DNA from: Salinimicrobium sp963739625
GTDB lineage: Bacteria; Bacteroidota; Bacteroidia; Flavobacteriales; Flavobacteriaceae
Length of the DNA: 64,000 bases
Direction of reading: 5' to 3'
Assembly: GCA_963739625.1 (NCBI GenBank)
Contig: CAVUAU010000002.1
Coordinates: 62,001-126,000, forward strand
The translations under genes and the position numbers were made by a program. The notes beneath the pieces were generated by a model that ran no database searches, was not told the origin of the DNA, and was given only the letters and a program-made list of their open reading frames with translations. Positions 26,263 through 34,053 of the stretch are shown here, in pieces; position 1 is the stretch's first letter, and the number at the start of each line of letters is the position of its first letter.

Positions 26263-27351
26263 TAGAGTCTGTATCCAAGTGAAAATTCAACCGCTTCGGC
26301 ATTAAAACCGTGCGAGCGCACGGTAACCGAACCAAACAGGTCTTTGTAGATCTCTCTTTGTAGTCCTACCCTGTTATAGATTTGGTCTGCATAATCTTCG
26401 TAGGGAAAATAGAAATAATATCCCAGTTGGGTGATGAGGGAAAGTTTTCTAAAGCTAAGCTGGTGACCCAGGAAAATTCCCGCACGTTTAGAATCCTCAT
26501 CTCCGCTGGTGTTCCCCTGCGGAAATGCGACCGACTGATAATAAATGTATTCTTCAAGTGCCCGGGAAAAGAATAATTCCACGCCGCCCTGCAGCGTACT
26601 TTTTTGATTGAGTTGCTTATCTGCATAGGCTGAAAGCGTCAAAAAAGGGTATTTTTTAGAGCCAATAATTCCCGGTGGTGTTCACCCCGCCACGTACCAC
26701 GAGGTTGTACCGAAAAGGTGCCGAAAATGGCACTTTTGGATCTTTAGGAACATAATCTATTTCTGCTTCATGATTAAAAACGTAATTCAAACCTCCGCTC
26801 AATGCAAGCGAGTTGGTGCTGCTGTTAGGCGATTTAAAATCTGCATTGGAATAATGGATCATTGACAGCCCCAGCTGAAATCCCAGTCCGCCGATGAGTT
26901 CCTCAAACTGCAGGTTTCCGGTAAAAATGGTGGAGCTGAGGATCCTTGAGCCGTAGGCATTGTTGCGATAATTATCATCTGCATCGTAAGGATTGGTCGT
27001 ATAAGCGAGCCCCTGTCCTACTTTAAGCAACAAATGCCGCTTCAAAAAATAGAAACCCAGGTGTGCATAAAGTCCAAAATTCTCTCCCAAATAAGGGTTT
27101 TTGAGATCCTGGTAAGAAAAGGAAAATCCCACATCGGGATAATTGTAGCGCCGTTCCCAGGCCTGTAAACCATAGGTCCTTCGGTTAAAATGCAGCAACA
27201 CTCCTTCGGGATGCCCGGTGATCAAATGAGAAATATTCGGATTGTGCTCCACAATATTTCCGTAGAAATAATTCGCCTCCACCGAGTATGATTTCTGGGC
27301 AAACCCTGAACCGGCAAACAGCAAAAGCGCGAAAAAAAGAAGCTTTCTCAT
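26262..27351 (-). CDS. Outer-membrane acyloxyacyl hydrolase-like (PagL-type) protein, frame broken by one extra base
   Basis: The N-terminal part has a signal peptide (RKLLFFALLLFAGSGFAQ) and beta strands. It ends as read at GNYWL, while the matching continuation KKYPFLTLSAYADKQL is one frame away. One extra base at about 26661-26663 explains the break; the span is 3n+1 and gives 362 residues. The family is annotated in flavobacteria as acyloxyacyl hydrolase or PagL-like lipid A deacylase; a GLSMIHYSNADF segment holds the His-Ser pair typical of PagL. It overlaps the DUF2807 lipoprotein gene by one base. Confidence 0.78.
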
Positions 27352-27373
27352 GAGGGGGCGAAAAAGGCCTTTT

Positions 27374-27793
27374 TTAGACCCGGGAGCCGTTCAGGATAAT
27401 TTCTGAAGTAATTTCCGCAGTTTTTTCCAGCATTTTAGCCACAGAACAATATTTTTCCAGCGACAGGTCAACCGCCCGCTGCGCTTTATTGGCAGGAATT
27501 TCCCCGTCTATATAAACTTTTAAATGAATCTTTCTGAAGACATTCGGAATTTCCCCGTCAATGCGCGTACCCACAACGTCCATCTCAAAATTGTTCATTT
27601 CAAGCTGTTGTTTTTTAAGGATCATCACAATATCGATCCCGCTGCAGCCGGCAATTCCCATTAACAGCAGCTCCATTGGGCTCGCTCCTTGCGGGCTGGG
27701 TTCACTTTTATTGTCGAGCTGCACCACATTGCCGCGTTCATTTATAGTTTCAAAATGATAATTATCGTTGAGTCTTTTAAGATGGATCTTCAT
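27374..27793 (-). CDS. OsmC-family protein
   Basis: A 139-residue OsmC/Ohr-fold protein. Two Cys that could form the peroxidatic pair are in GIAGCSGIDIV (about 50) and EKYCSVAKML (about 112). The signature QGASPMELLLMG is clear. It may reduce organic hydroperoxides. It overlaps the end of the homoserine dehydrogenase gene by 17 bp and is the last gene of the methionine operon; this link suggests a role in sulfur or thiol stress (inference). Confidence 0.88.
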   Translation of the reverse strand: MKIHLKRLNDNYHFETINERGNVVQLDNKSEPSPQGASPMELLLMGIAGCSGIDIVMILKKQQLEMNNFEMDVVGTRIDGEIPNVFRKIHLKVYIDGEIPANKAQRAVDLSLEKYCSVAKMLEKTAEITSEIILNGSRV

Positions 27794-28862
27794 GAGGTAA
27801 AATTTTCGCTAATTTAATCAAATCTGAAAGAATACCGCGCGCAGTAACTGCCGCCCCTGCGCCGGCACCTCTAATCACGATGGGTTCGCTCCCGTAAGAC
27901 TCTGTAAAGATCTCGAAGGAAGAATCGGCCTGCTGCAGGCTTCCTAGCGCCGAAGTCTTTGACTCGCTGCATAGCTGCACATGCAACCTCCCGCTCTCCA
28001 GGTCAAGTTCACCCACATGACGCAGCACTTCGCCCGTTTCCAAAGCTTTTCGCCTGTCGTGCAAAGGCAGATCCAGCTCGTGCTTACGTTTTAAAAAGGC
28101 TTTTAAAGGAGTGCTTCCATTGAGGTTTTTTGGCACGAGATCTTCAATTTCAACTTCTGAAAGTTCTTTTTTAAGTTTTAATTCCCGCGCCAGGATCAGC
28201 AGTTTTCGCGCCACATCTTTTCCTGAAAGGTCGATCCTGGGATCGGGTTCTGTGAGACCTTTCTCTTTAGCTTCGGAAAGCACTTCGGAAAAATCCCGGT
28301 CTCCTTCAGAATAGTTGTTAAAGATGTAGCTCAGGCTGCCCGAAAATACCCCACGCACCTTTTTTATCTTTTCTCCAGCAGCGTGAAGATCCTGTAAAGT
28401 CTGGATAACCGGAAGGCCTGCACCCACATTGGTCTCGTAAAAAAAGTGCCGCCTGTGTTTTTTCAGGGTTTTTCGCAAGTCATCGTAAAATTCCGAAGAA
28501 AGGGTATTAGCCACCTTGTTTGCCGCTACAATGTGAAAGCCGGCTTCGATCAAGGCAGAATAGTGGTTGACGAAAGTAGTACTGGCGGTGGCATCTATGG
28601 CAACAAGATTGACATAGTTCTGCTGCTTAACATATTCGAGTACCTCTTCAAGTTGGTAAGGAAAGCCAAAGGTCTCGAGATCTGTTGCCCAGGAAGCAGT
28701 CACTGTCTTTTTTTGAAAGAAAGCCAGCCGCGAATTGACGATGACCGGCAGGTTGAGTTGAAACCCCTGCTCCTCCATGAGGTTCCGGGCGGCCAGGATT
28801 TGATTTATGAGGGTGCTGCCAACATTACCGGTGCCAAAAAGCACGAGATTGATCTGTTTCAT
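27777..28862 (-). CDS. hom: Homoserine dehydrogenase
   Basis: A 361-residue monofunctional homoserine dehydrogenase. The NAD(P) motif is LFGTGNVGSTL at the N-terminus, followed by VAANKVAN and GSLSYIFNN with the substrate-binding EADPRIDLSGKD-like block (TEPDPRIDLSGKDVARKL). There is no aspartate kinase or ACT domain, unlike the fused ThrA form. It reduces aspartate semialdehyde to homoserine for MetX, whose gene overlaps it by four bases (ATGA). Confidence 0.94.
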   Translation of the reverse strand: MKQINLVLFGTGNVGSTLINQILAARNLMEEQGFQLNLPVIVNSRLAFFQKKTVTASWATDLETFGFPYQLEEVLEYVKQQNYVNLVAIDATASTTFVNHYSALIEAGFHIVAANKVANTLSSEFYDDLRKTLKKHRRHFFYETNVGAGLPVIQTLQDLHAAGEKIKKVRGVFSGSLSYIFNNYSEGDRDFSEVLSEAKEKGLTEPDPRIDLSGKDVARKLLILARELKLKKELSEVEIEDLVPKNLNGSTPLKAFLKRKHELDLPLHDRRKALETGEVLRHVGELDLESGRLHVQLCSESKTSALGSLQQADSSFEIFTESYGSEPIVIRGAGAGAAVTARGILSDLIKLAKILPHEDPS

Positions 28863-29810
28863 TTTCTAAAGGTTTGGTGGGAAAAAATAGGTGCCAAAAA
28901 AGCGATTAATTGTTCGTATTCAATAAGGAAGGCGTCATGCCCGTGAATGGAATTTATTTCCTGATAGGTCACCGGTTTTCCTGCCCCGGAAAGGAGTGCC
29001 ATGGTTTGGCGGTTTTCTTCGGCAAGAAAAAACCAGTCGGAGTCGATCCCTATCATGTGAATTTTTGATTCTACACCTTCCACCGCAACATCAATTGTGG
29101 AAAGCAGGTGATTCATCAACCTGTAAGCTTGCGGCAAAAATCTTTTCTCGAGCTTCTCCCCATGATGCAGCAGCCATGCCTCCACTTCAAAGATCTCCCG
29201 CTGTTCAGCTTTTCGGCTTCCAAACTTTTGCTGCAGGGACTGCGGACTGCGATAAAAGGTCATGGCGTGCAGCCTTGCATCATGCACCGGTGCTGTGGAA
29301 TTGATCAGGATCTGGTCCTGCACCCGGCACTGTGCCAGCACCCATGCAGTGGCTTTATGATCTGCCGCAATTGGAATCACATGTTCGGCGAGGCCGGGTT
29401 GAAGTGCGGCCAGCTGCCAGGCCAGGGCGCCTCCAATAGAGCCGCCAATCATGGCAAAAAGATTGGTAACCTTCAGTTGTTCAAGGCCTTTGAGAAAAAT
29501 TACAGCTATGTCCCGCAGTGTAAATTCCGAATAATTGAAAAGCAGATTTTCCAGATCTCTAAACCCGTTTCCCGGAACGTTAAAACAGATGACCGTAAAA
29601 CGACTTGTATCAATGACCTTGCCCGGCCCAACTATCGTTTTCCACCAGCCATTTTCGCCACTAACTTCAGAATTTCCTGTGAGCGCATGGTTCACCAGAA
29701 CTATTGGCGCCGTTCCTAACTCCGGGTCCAAAAAGTTGATAGGATAGCCTGATCTCCTGGACTGTTCCGGCGGAATTTTGGAATTCAGGAATGATTATTT
29801 CTTTTAGCAT
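28859..29810 (-). CDS. metX: Homoserine O-acetyltransferase, frame broken by one extra base
   Basis: An alpha/beta hydrolase-fold acetyltransferase that activates homoserine. The nucleophile is in IGGSIGGALAWQLA, the acid in IGIDSDWFF and the His in IHGHDAFLIE. The true start is the ATG at 29810 (MLKEIIIPEFQNSAGTVQEI). The N-terminal frame then shifts at FGP; PELGTAPIVLVNH continues one frame away. One extra base at 29722-29726 (CCGGG) explains it; the span is 3n+1 and gives 316 residues. It follows metY by 53 bp. Confidence 0.92.
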
Positions 29811-29863
29811 TCTTTTATATTTAAAAAATTGAGCAGCAAAAATTTCTTCCTGCTGCCGTTATA

Positions 29864-31159
29864 TTAAAGCAGCACGCTTTCCCTGATCTTCACAAAAGCC
29901 TGCTTTAGGTCTGCCTTTAGATCCTCAAGATCTTCAAGCCCAACAGATAGTCTTATAAGATCTGCGCTTACCCCCGCAGAGGCCTGCTGTTCTCTTGAAA
30001 GCTGCTGATGAGTTGTGCTGGCGGGATGGATGATAAGCGATTTGGTGTCTCCAATGTTGGCCAAAAGAGAGAAAATTTTTGTCTCGTCTGCGATTACTCT
30101 TGCAGCTTCAAATCCGCCCTCAACACCAAAAGTGAGCACCCCGCTTTGCCCCTGCGGCAGGTATTTTTTTGCCAGCTCGCGGTATGAACTACTGTCCAGG
30201 CCGGGATAATTCACCCAGATCACTTCTGGCTGTTCCTGAAGCCATTTTGCAAGTTCAAGAGCATTCTCGCTGTGTTTTTTGATCCTAAGATCCAGGGTTT
30301 CCAGTCCATGCAAGATCTGCAAGGCGTTAAACGGGCTCAGGGCTGCCCCATGGTCACGCAGGCCTTCTATGCGAACCTTTGCAATAAAGGCAGCTTCTTT
30401 TAGCGCCTCATGATAGACAAGGCCGTGATATCCCGGGGAAGGTTCGGTAAATTCAGGGAATTTGCCATTGGCCCAGTTGAATTTCCCGGCGTCAATAATT
30501 GCGCCTCCCAGGGCGGTGCCATTGCCGTTCACGTATTTTGTGAGGGAGTGAATAACAATATCGGCGCCATGTTCTATTGGCTTTAGCAAGGCCGACGTCG
30601 CTACGGTGTTATCCACGATCAAAGGAACCTGGAATTGTTTGGCTTTTTCAGAGATCGCAGCTATATCCAGCACATCGAGTTTTGGATTTCCCAGGGATTC
30701 AATGAAGAAGACACGGGTGTTTTCCCGGGCTGCAGCCGTGAAATTTTCTGGTTGGGAAGGATCTACAAAGCTGGTAGTGATCCCAAGCCGCGGAAGGGTA
30801 ACATTCAAAAGATTGTAGGTGCCGCCATACAGGCTGCTGGAAGCTACGATATGATCTCCCGCCTTGAGCAGGGTGAGCAGACTGGTACTTATAGCCGCGG
30901 TGCCCGATGCAGTGACCACCGCCGCAATACCTCCTTCTAAAGCCGCCAGTCGCTGCTCTAAAATGTCATTTGTAGGATTGTTTATCCTGGTATAAATGAA
31001 GCCGGGTTCTGCGAGTGAAAATAAATCGGCAGCATGTTGTGAGTTCTTAAAGACGTAGGAAGTTGACTGGTAAAGCGGCACCGCTCTTGTTCCGCCGTGG
31101 GCAGTTACATCATATCCCGCGTGCAGGGCATTGGTCGAAAAATTGTTTTGTGTACTCAT
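29864..31159 (-). CDS. metY: O-acetylhomoserine sulfhydrylase
   Basis: A 431-residue PLP enzyme of the Cys/Met metabolism family that makes homocysteine from O-acetylhomoserine and sulfide. The PLP Lys is in SLTKYVNGNGTALGGAI, preceded by VDNTVATSALLKPIEHGADIVIHS. Typical length. It is the first gene of metY-metX-hom-osmC and is placed behind two Met-rich leader peptides with terminators. Confidence 0.95.
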   Translation of the reverse strand: MSTQNNFSTNALHAGYDVTAHGGTRAVPLYQSTSYVFKNSQHAADLFSLAEPGFIYTRINNPTNDILEQRLAALEGGIAAVVTASGTAAISTSLLTLLKAGDHIVASSSLYGGTYNLLNVTLPRLGITTSFVDPSQPENFTAAARENTRVFFIESLGNPKLDVLDIAAISEKAKQFQVPLIVDNTVATSALLKPIEHGADIVIHSLTKYVNGNGTALGGAIIDAGKFNWANGKFPEFTEPSPGYHGLVYHEALKEAAFIAKVRIEGLRDHGAALSPFNALQILHGLETLDLRIKKHSENALELAKWLQEQPEVIWVNYPGLDSSSYRELAKKYLPQGQSGVLTFGVEGGFEAARVIADETKIFSLLANIGDTKSLIIHPASTTHQQLSREQQASAGVSADLIRLSVGLEDLEDLKADLKQAFVKIRESVLL

Positions 31160-31215
31160 CGTTCTATATGTTTAAGTTTAAGGTTTAAATTCTTTTTCCA
31201 TCTGCTGTTTTTAGA

Positions 31216-31253
31216 GCAAAAAAAATCCCTTCAGCCTGACTGCTGAAGGGATC
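31216..31253 (-). terminator. Second attenuator terminator of the met operon
   Basis: Perfect 11-bp arms (ATCCCTTCAGC and GCTGAAGGGAT, plus-strand 31225-31235 and 31242-31252), six-base loop, then eight or more T on the minus strand. It lies 57 bp before metY and after the second leader peptide. Confidence 0.85.
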
Positions 31254-31279
31254 TTTCAATTGAACAAAACACAACTAGA

Positions 31280-31363
31280 TCAAATCTCCAGGCAGCAGGA
31301 ACGGTGGCGCATCATCATGCACATCATATTAGACCTCATTACTACTGCTGAAATTGTTTTCAT
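31280..31363 (-). CDS. Met/Cys-rich leader peptide 2 of the met operon
   Basis: A 27-codon frame that starts MKTISAVV after an A-rich ribosome site, then reads MRSNMMCMMMRHRSCCLEI. It has six clustered Met and three Cys codons, far above chance. The last codons (TTCCTGCTGCC) contain CTGCTG, which can pair with CAGCAG in the 5' arm and loop of the following terminator. A ribosome stalled at the Met run would allow this pairing. Confidence 0.8.
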   Translation of the reverse strand: MKTISAVVMRSNMMCMMMRHRSCCLEI

Positions 31364-31452
31364 TTTTTTTCTTCTTTTCTTCGGAATTGCTCCGGAGTTA
31401 ATTTTTCCGGAAGGTTCCAAAAAAGCCATTTTGGAGACCTTATTTCCGGACA

Positions 31453-31484
31453 TAAAAAAAGCCGCTGCGATGGCAGCGGCTTTT
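31453..31484 (-). terminator. First attenuator terminator of the met operon
   Basis: Arms AAAGCCGCTGC and GCAGCGGCTTT with a four-base loop (plus strand 31458-31468 and 31473-31483), followed by seven T on the minus strand. The CGCAGCG of its 3' arm is repeated in the codons of leader peptide 1. Confidence 0.85.
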
Positions 31485-31502
31485 ACAAATATCTTTTCAG
31501 GA

Positions 31503-31574
31503 TCATGCAATAAAGCGCGCTGCGGAAGCTCTCCACATCATACGCATCATCAGTTTGCAAAAATTCTGGTTCAT
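31503..31574 (-). CDS. Met-rich leader peptide 1 of the met operon
   Basis: A 23-codon frame that starts MNQNFCKL and continues MMRMMWRASAARFIA, giving five Met codons. It begins 14 bp after the predicted transcription start. The codons for S-A-A-R contain CGCAGCG, the same seven bases as the 3' arm of the terminator directly downstream, so it can act as the antiterminator strand when a ribosome stalls on the Met codons. Confidence 0.8.
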   Translation of the reverse strand: MNQNFCKLMMRMMWRASAARFIA

Positions 31575-31593
31575 TTCGGTTTTTTGTCTGCAG

Positions 31594-31621
31594 CAAAGTT
31601 AACGACACAAAAACTTACAAA
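31594..31621 (-). promoter_or_regulatory. Promoter of the met operon
   Basis: On the minus strand TTTG (-33) at 31621-31618 is followed after 16 bp by TAACTTTG (-7) at 31601-31594, an exact TAnnTTTG match. The predicted start lies near 31588, just before leader peptide 1. Confidence 0.7.
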
Positions 31622-31711
31622 ACAAATTAAATTTTCAATTTTTTGAAAGATGCTTCCGCAGCAACAATTCTTTATGCTTCCGCAGCAAAGAAAAAAATCA
31701 TCAAACCCCGG

Positions 31712-31739
31712 TTGGTTTCGGGAGGTTTTTATACATTTG
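31712..31739 (+). promoter_or_regulatory. Promoter of metK
   Basis: TTG at 31712-31714 and TACATTTG at 31732-31739, separated by 17 bp, match the Bacteroidota -33/-7 pair. The predicted start near 31745 leaves a leader of about 115 nt before metK. Confidence 0.65.
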
Positions 31740-31752
31740 CTACACACTTACA

Positions 31753-31825
31753 GGGAATGATTTGACTGATTGCAACCCTTATAAAATGCTAAAGCAGTGA
31801 AAACTCCTCTAGCGCATTCCGTCAA
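31753..31825 (+). promoter_or_regulatory. Structured metK leader, possible SAM-responsive element
   Basis: The leader can close with GGAATG (31754-31759) and CATTCC (31815-31820) and has an inner ACTG/CAGT pair (31765-31768 and 31795-31798). TTGAC (31762-31766) could instead pair with GTCAA (31821-31825), an alternative fold. The central GCAACC ... TGCTAAA resembles the core of S-box riboswitches, but the rest does not fit SAM-I or SAM-II as I know them. SAM sensing is an inference from the gene it precedes. Confidence 0.4.
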
Positions 31826-31860
31826 TTTTCCTTTAGAAAATAACCTAAAAAGAACGAAGA

Positions 31861-33117
31861 ATGCCATACTTATTTACTTCAGAAAGTGTTTCTGAAGGCC
31901 ATCCAGACAAAGTTGCCGACCAAATTAGCGATACCCTTTTAGATAATTTCCTTGCTTTTGACAGAGAGTCCAAAGTTGCCTGTGAAACCCTTGTAACTAC
32001 GGGGCAGGTAGTGCTGGCGGGCGAGGTAAAAAGTGACACTTATCTCGACGTGCAGAACATTGCACGCGAGGTGATCAACGACATTGGCTACACCAAGGGC
32101 GCCTACAAATTTAGCGGCGATTCCTGCGGGGTGATCTCCCTTATCCATGAGCAATCTCAGGACATCAACCAGGGTGTAGACCGCGGCACTAAAGAGGAAC
32201 AGGGCGCGGGAGACCAGGGAATGATGTTTGGTTATGCTACCAAAGAGACTGAGAATTACATGCCGCTGGCCCTCGATATTTCCCATAAGATCTTGATCGA
32301 GCTTGCCAAACTAAGGCGCGAAGAACAGGACATTACTTACCTGCGCCCAGATTCCAAGAGCCAGGTGACCATAGAATACAGTGATGACAACATACCACAG
32401 CGCATTGACGCCATTGTGGTCTCTACGCAGCACGACGATTTTGATCCAGATGAGAAGAAGATGCTGGAAAAGATCAAAAAAGACATTATTGAGATCCTTA
32501 TTCCGCGGGTGAAAGTCCAACTGCCAGAGTACGTGCAGAAACTGTTTGGGGAGGAGATCAAGTACCACATCAACCCAACAGGTAAGTTTGTCATTGGAGG
32601 ACCGCACGGCGATACAGGCCTAACCGGAAGAAAGATCATTGTAGATACCTACGGCGGAAAAGGCGCGCATGGTGGCGGCGCCTTTTCGGGGAAAGATCCC
32701 AGCAAAGTAGACCGTTCTGCAGCTTACGCGGCGCGTCACATTGCCAAGAACCTTGTAGCTGCGGGCGTGGCCGACGAGGTGCTGGTACAGGTTTCTTATG
32801 CTATTGGCGTGGTGGAGCCGGTTTCCCTGCTTATTGATACTTTTGGCACCAAACACGTTGACCTATCTAACGGGCAGATCGCCGAAAAAGTGAAAAAAAT
32901 ATTTTCCATGACCCCGGCATCCATCGAAGACAGGCTGGGACTTAGGAACCCAATCTATAGGGAGACTTCTGCTTATGGTCACTTCGGAAAAGAGCCAAGA
33001 ACAGAAACTAAGGTTTTCGAAAGTCCGTACAACGGAAAGATCACCCGGGAAGTTGAATTATTCACCTGGGAAAAACTCGATTTCGTAGAAAAGATCAAAG
33101 AAGAATTCGGAATATAA
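31861..33117 (+). CDS. metK: S-adenosylmethionine synthetase
   Basis: A 418-residue enzyme that makes SAM from methionine and ATP. The N-terminal TSESVSEGHPDKVADQISD, the central GAGDQGMMFGYA and the P-loop-like GGGAFSGKDPSKVDRS are all present. It is divergent from the met operon and ends with a strong terminator. The pairing of met synthesis and metK on opposite strands around one 700-bp control region suggests joint control by methionine status. Confidence 0.97.
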   Translation: MPYLFTSESVSEGHPDKVADQISDTLLDNFLAFDRESKVACETLVTTGQVVLAGEVKSDTYLDVQNIAREVINDIGYTKGAYKFSGDSCGVISLIHEQSQDINQGVDRGTKEEQGAGDQGMMFGYATKETENYMPLALDISHKILIELAKLRREEQDITYLRPDSKSQVTIEYSDDNIPQRIDAIVVSTQHDDFDPDEKKMLEKIKKDIIEILIPRVKVQLPEYVQKLFGEEIKYHINPTGKFVIGGPHGDTGLTGRKIIVDTYGGKGAHGGGAFSGKDPSKVDRSAAYAARHIAKNLVAAGVADEVLVQVSYAIGVVEPVSLLIDTFGTKHVDLSNGQIAEKVKKIFSMTPASIEDRLGLRNPIYRETSAYGHFGKEPRTETKVFESPYNGKITREVELFTWEKLDFVEKIKEEFGI

Positions 33118-33134
33118 AATCTTCCAAAAACAGC

Positions 33135-33167
33135 AAAAAACGCTTCTCTTTTCGGGAAGCGTTTTTT
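33135..33167 (+). terminator. Terminator of metK
   Basis: AACGCTTC and GAAGCGTT arms (33139-33146 and 33156-33163) with flanking A and T tracts. It also serves the convergent PAP2 gene. Confidence 0.85.
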
Positions 33168-33190
33168 GTTTAGATTACCTTCTGCAGTAA

Positions 33191-33763
33191 TTAGAACCGG
33201 TACGTAAAGTCGAGGATAAAACCGTCCTCATAGCTGGCGACTTCAAGGTTTATATGTTCCCGCTGGTAGGGCGTAGTAAAGAGCAGGCTGCTCCCAATTC
33301 CCACTGCAGCTCCCGCCAGCACATCATAGCCGTCATGCCTGGTGGCGTTAATTCGGCTGTAGCCCGTCCAGGCTGCCAGGGCATACGCCGGGAGCGCGTA
33401 TTTGAAACCGTATCTTCTATGAATGAAAGAAGCCGACTGGAAGGTAACAGAAGTATGTCCCGAAGGAAAAGCCTGGTAGCCCCCATGATAAGGCCTGCGC
33501 TTGTTAATGGCGTATTTGAGGGCCGTTGTAACAGCTACATTCGCCACAAAGCCTTTTGCAAATTGCCAGGAACCTTTTTTGTCATCAAGGATTAAAGTGG
33601 TAAGGGCGACAGAGGTGGGCAGGGCAACTAACAGCACATCTCCCGAAGTTTTCACGGTCTTATTGTGAGACTCAATGAGCTGTGCTTCCATTTGCGAAGG
33701 AAGCAGGAGAAAGAAAGACAGGAAAACAAAGAAGAAGAAATTTTTGAAGAAATCATAATTCAT
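33191..33763 (-). CDS. PAP2-family membrane phosphatase
   Basis: A 190-residue protein with an N-terminal hydrophobic stretch (FFFFVFLSFFLLLPSQ, signal or anchor) and the three PAP2 motifs: KYAINKRRP, PSGHTSV and SRINATRHDGYDV. It probably dephosphorylates a lipid phosphate such as undecaprenyl diphosphate or phosphatidate in the envelope. The start at 33763 is preferred over one 39 bp upstream because it precedes the signal directly. It has a C-terminal beta segment ending FTYRF, typical of outer-membrane linked PAP2 in Bacteroidota. Confidence 0.88.
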   Translation of the reverse strand: MNYDFFKNFFFFVFLSFFLLLPSQMEAQLIESHNKTVKTSGDVLLVALPTSVALTTLILDDKKGSWQFAKGFVANVAVTTALKYAINKRRPYHGGYQAFPSGHTSVTFQSASFIHRRYGFKYALPAYALAAWTGYSRINATRHDGYDVLAGAAVGIGSSLLFTTPYQREHINLEVASYEDGFILDFTYRF

Positions 33764-33842
33764 CTTATCCCCAGAAACCCCGGGTCCAGTTGTAAAGGAC
33801 ATGCAAGTCAGATTTTTTTTGAAGGCCCAAATTATAAAAACA

Positions 33843-34019
33843 ATGAGGAAAAGGCTGCCAAAAAGGGAAGTTTCACATAAAATTATAGCTGCAGCAGCTG
33901 CACCTCATCCTGCCTCCTTTATAGCACCGGCAGCTCCCGCGCCTTCCAAAGCAGGGAAGGAGAACGAAATTTCCCCTGCTTTGGTTTCAGAAAGCTTTAA
34001 CAGGCTCTCACTTCATTAA
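33843..34019 (+). other. Ala-rich small frame with a perfect hairpin, upstream of acyl-CoA dehydrogenase
   Basis: In the 290-bp gap before the dehydrogenase a 58-codon frame runs in the same direction. It has five Ala codons in a row and then APAAPAP. Inside it lies a perfect 11-bp inverted repeat (CCAAAGCAGGG at 33946-33956 and its complement at 33974-33984) without a T tract. No homology was recognised. It may be non-coding or a leader; the layout loosely resembles the attenuators elsewhere in the window. Confidence 0.3.
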
Positions 34020-34053
34020 TACCTACTTTTAAGAACAAACTAAAAATCTGCCT

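Noticed and set aside
29108..29719. Open frame of 203 codons opposite metX.
   Set aside because: Antisense to conserved metX sequence, without its own homology.
31280..31510. A 76-residue frame covering the second met leader and beyond.
   Set aside because: The part upstream of 31363 overlaps terminator 1 and has no ribosome site; the A-rich site and Met run fit the shorter 27-codon leader.
31745..31860. Standard SAM-I or SAM-II riboswitch before metK.
   Set aside because: Only the GCAACC and TGCTAAA parts fit; the full P1-P4 layout or the SAM-II pseudoknot could not be drawn, so it is listed only as a candidate element.
33946..33984. Perfect inverted repeat as an intrinsic terminator.
   Set aside because: No T tract follows and no gene ends directly before it on either strand.
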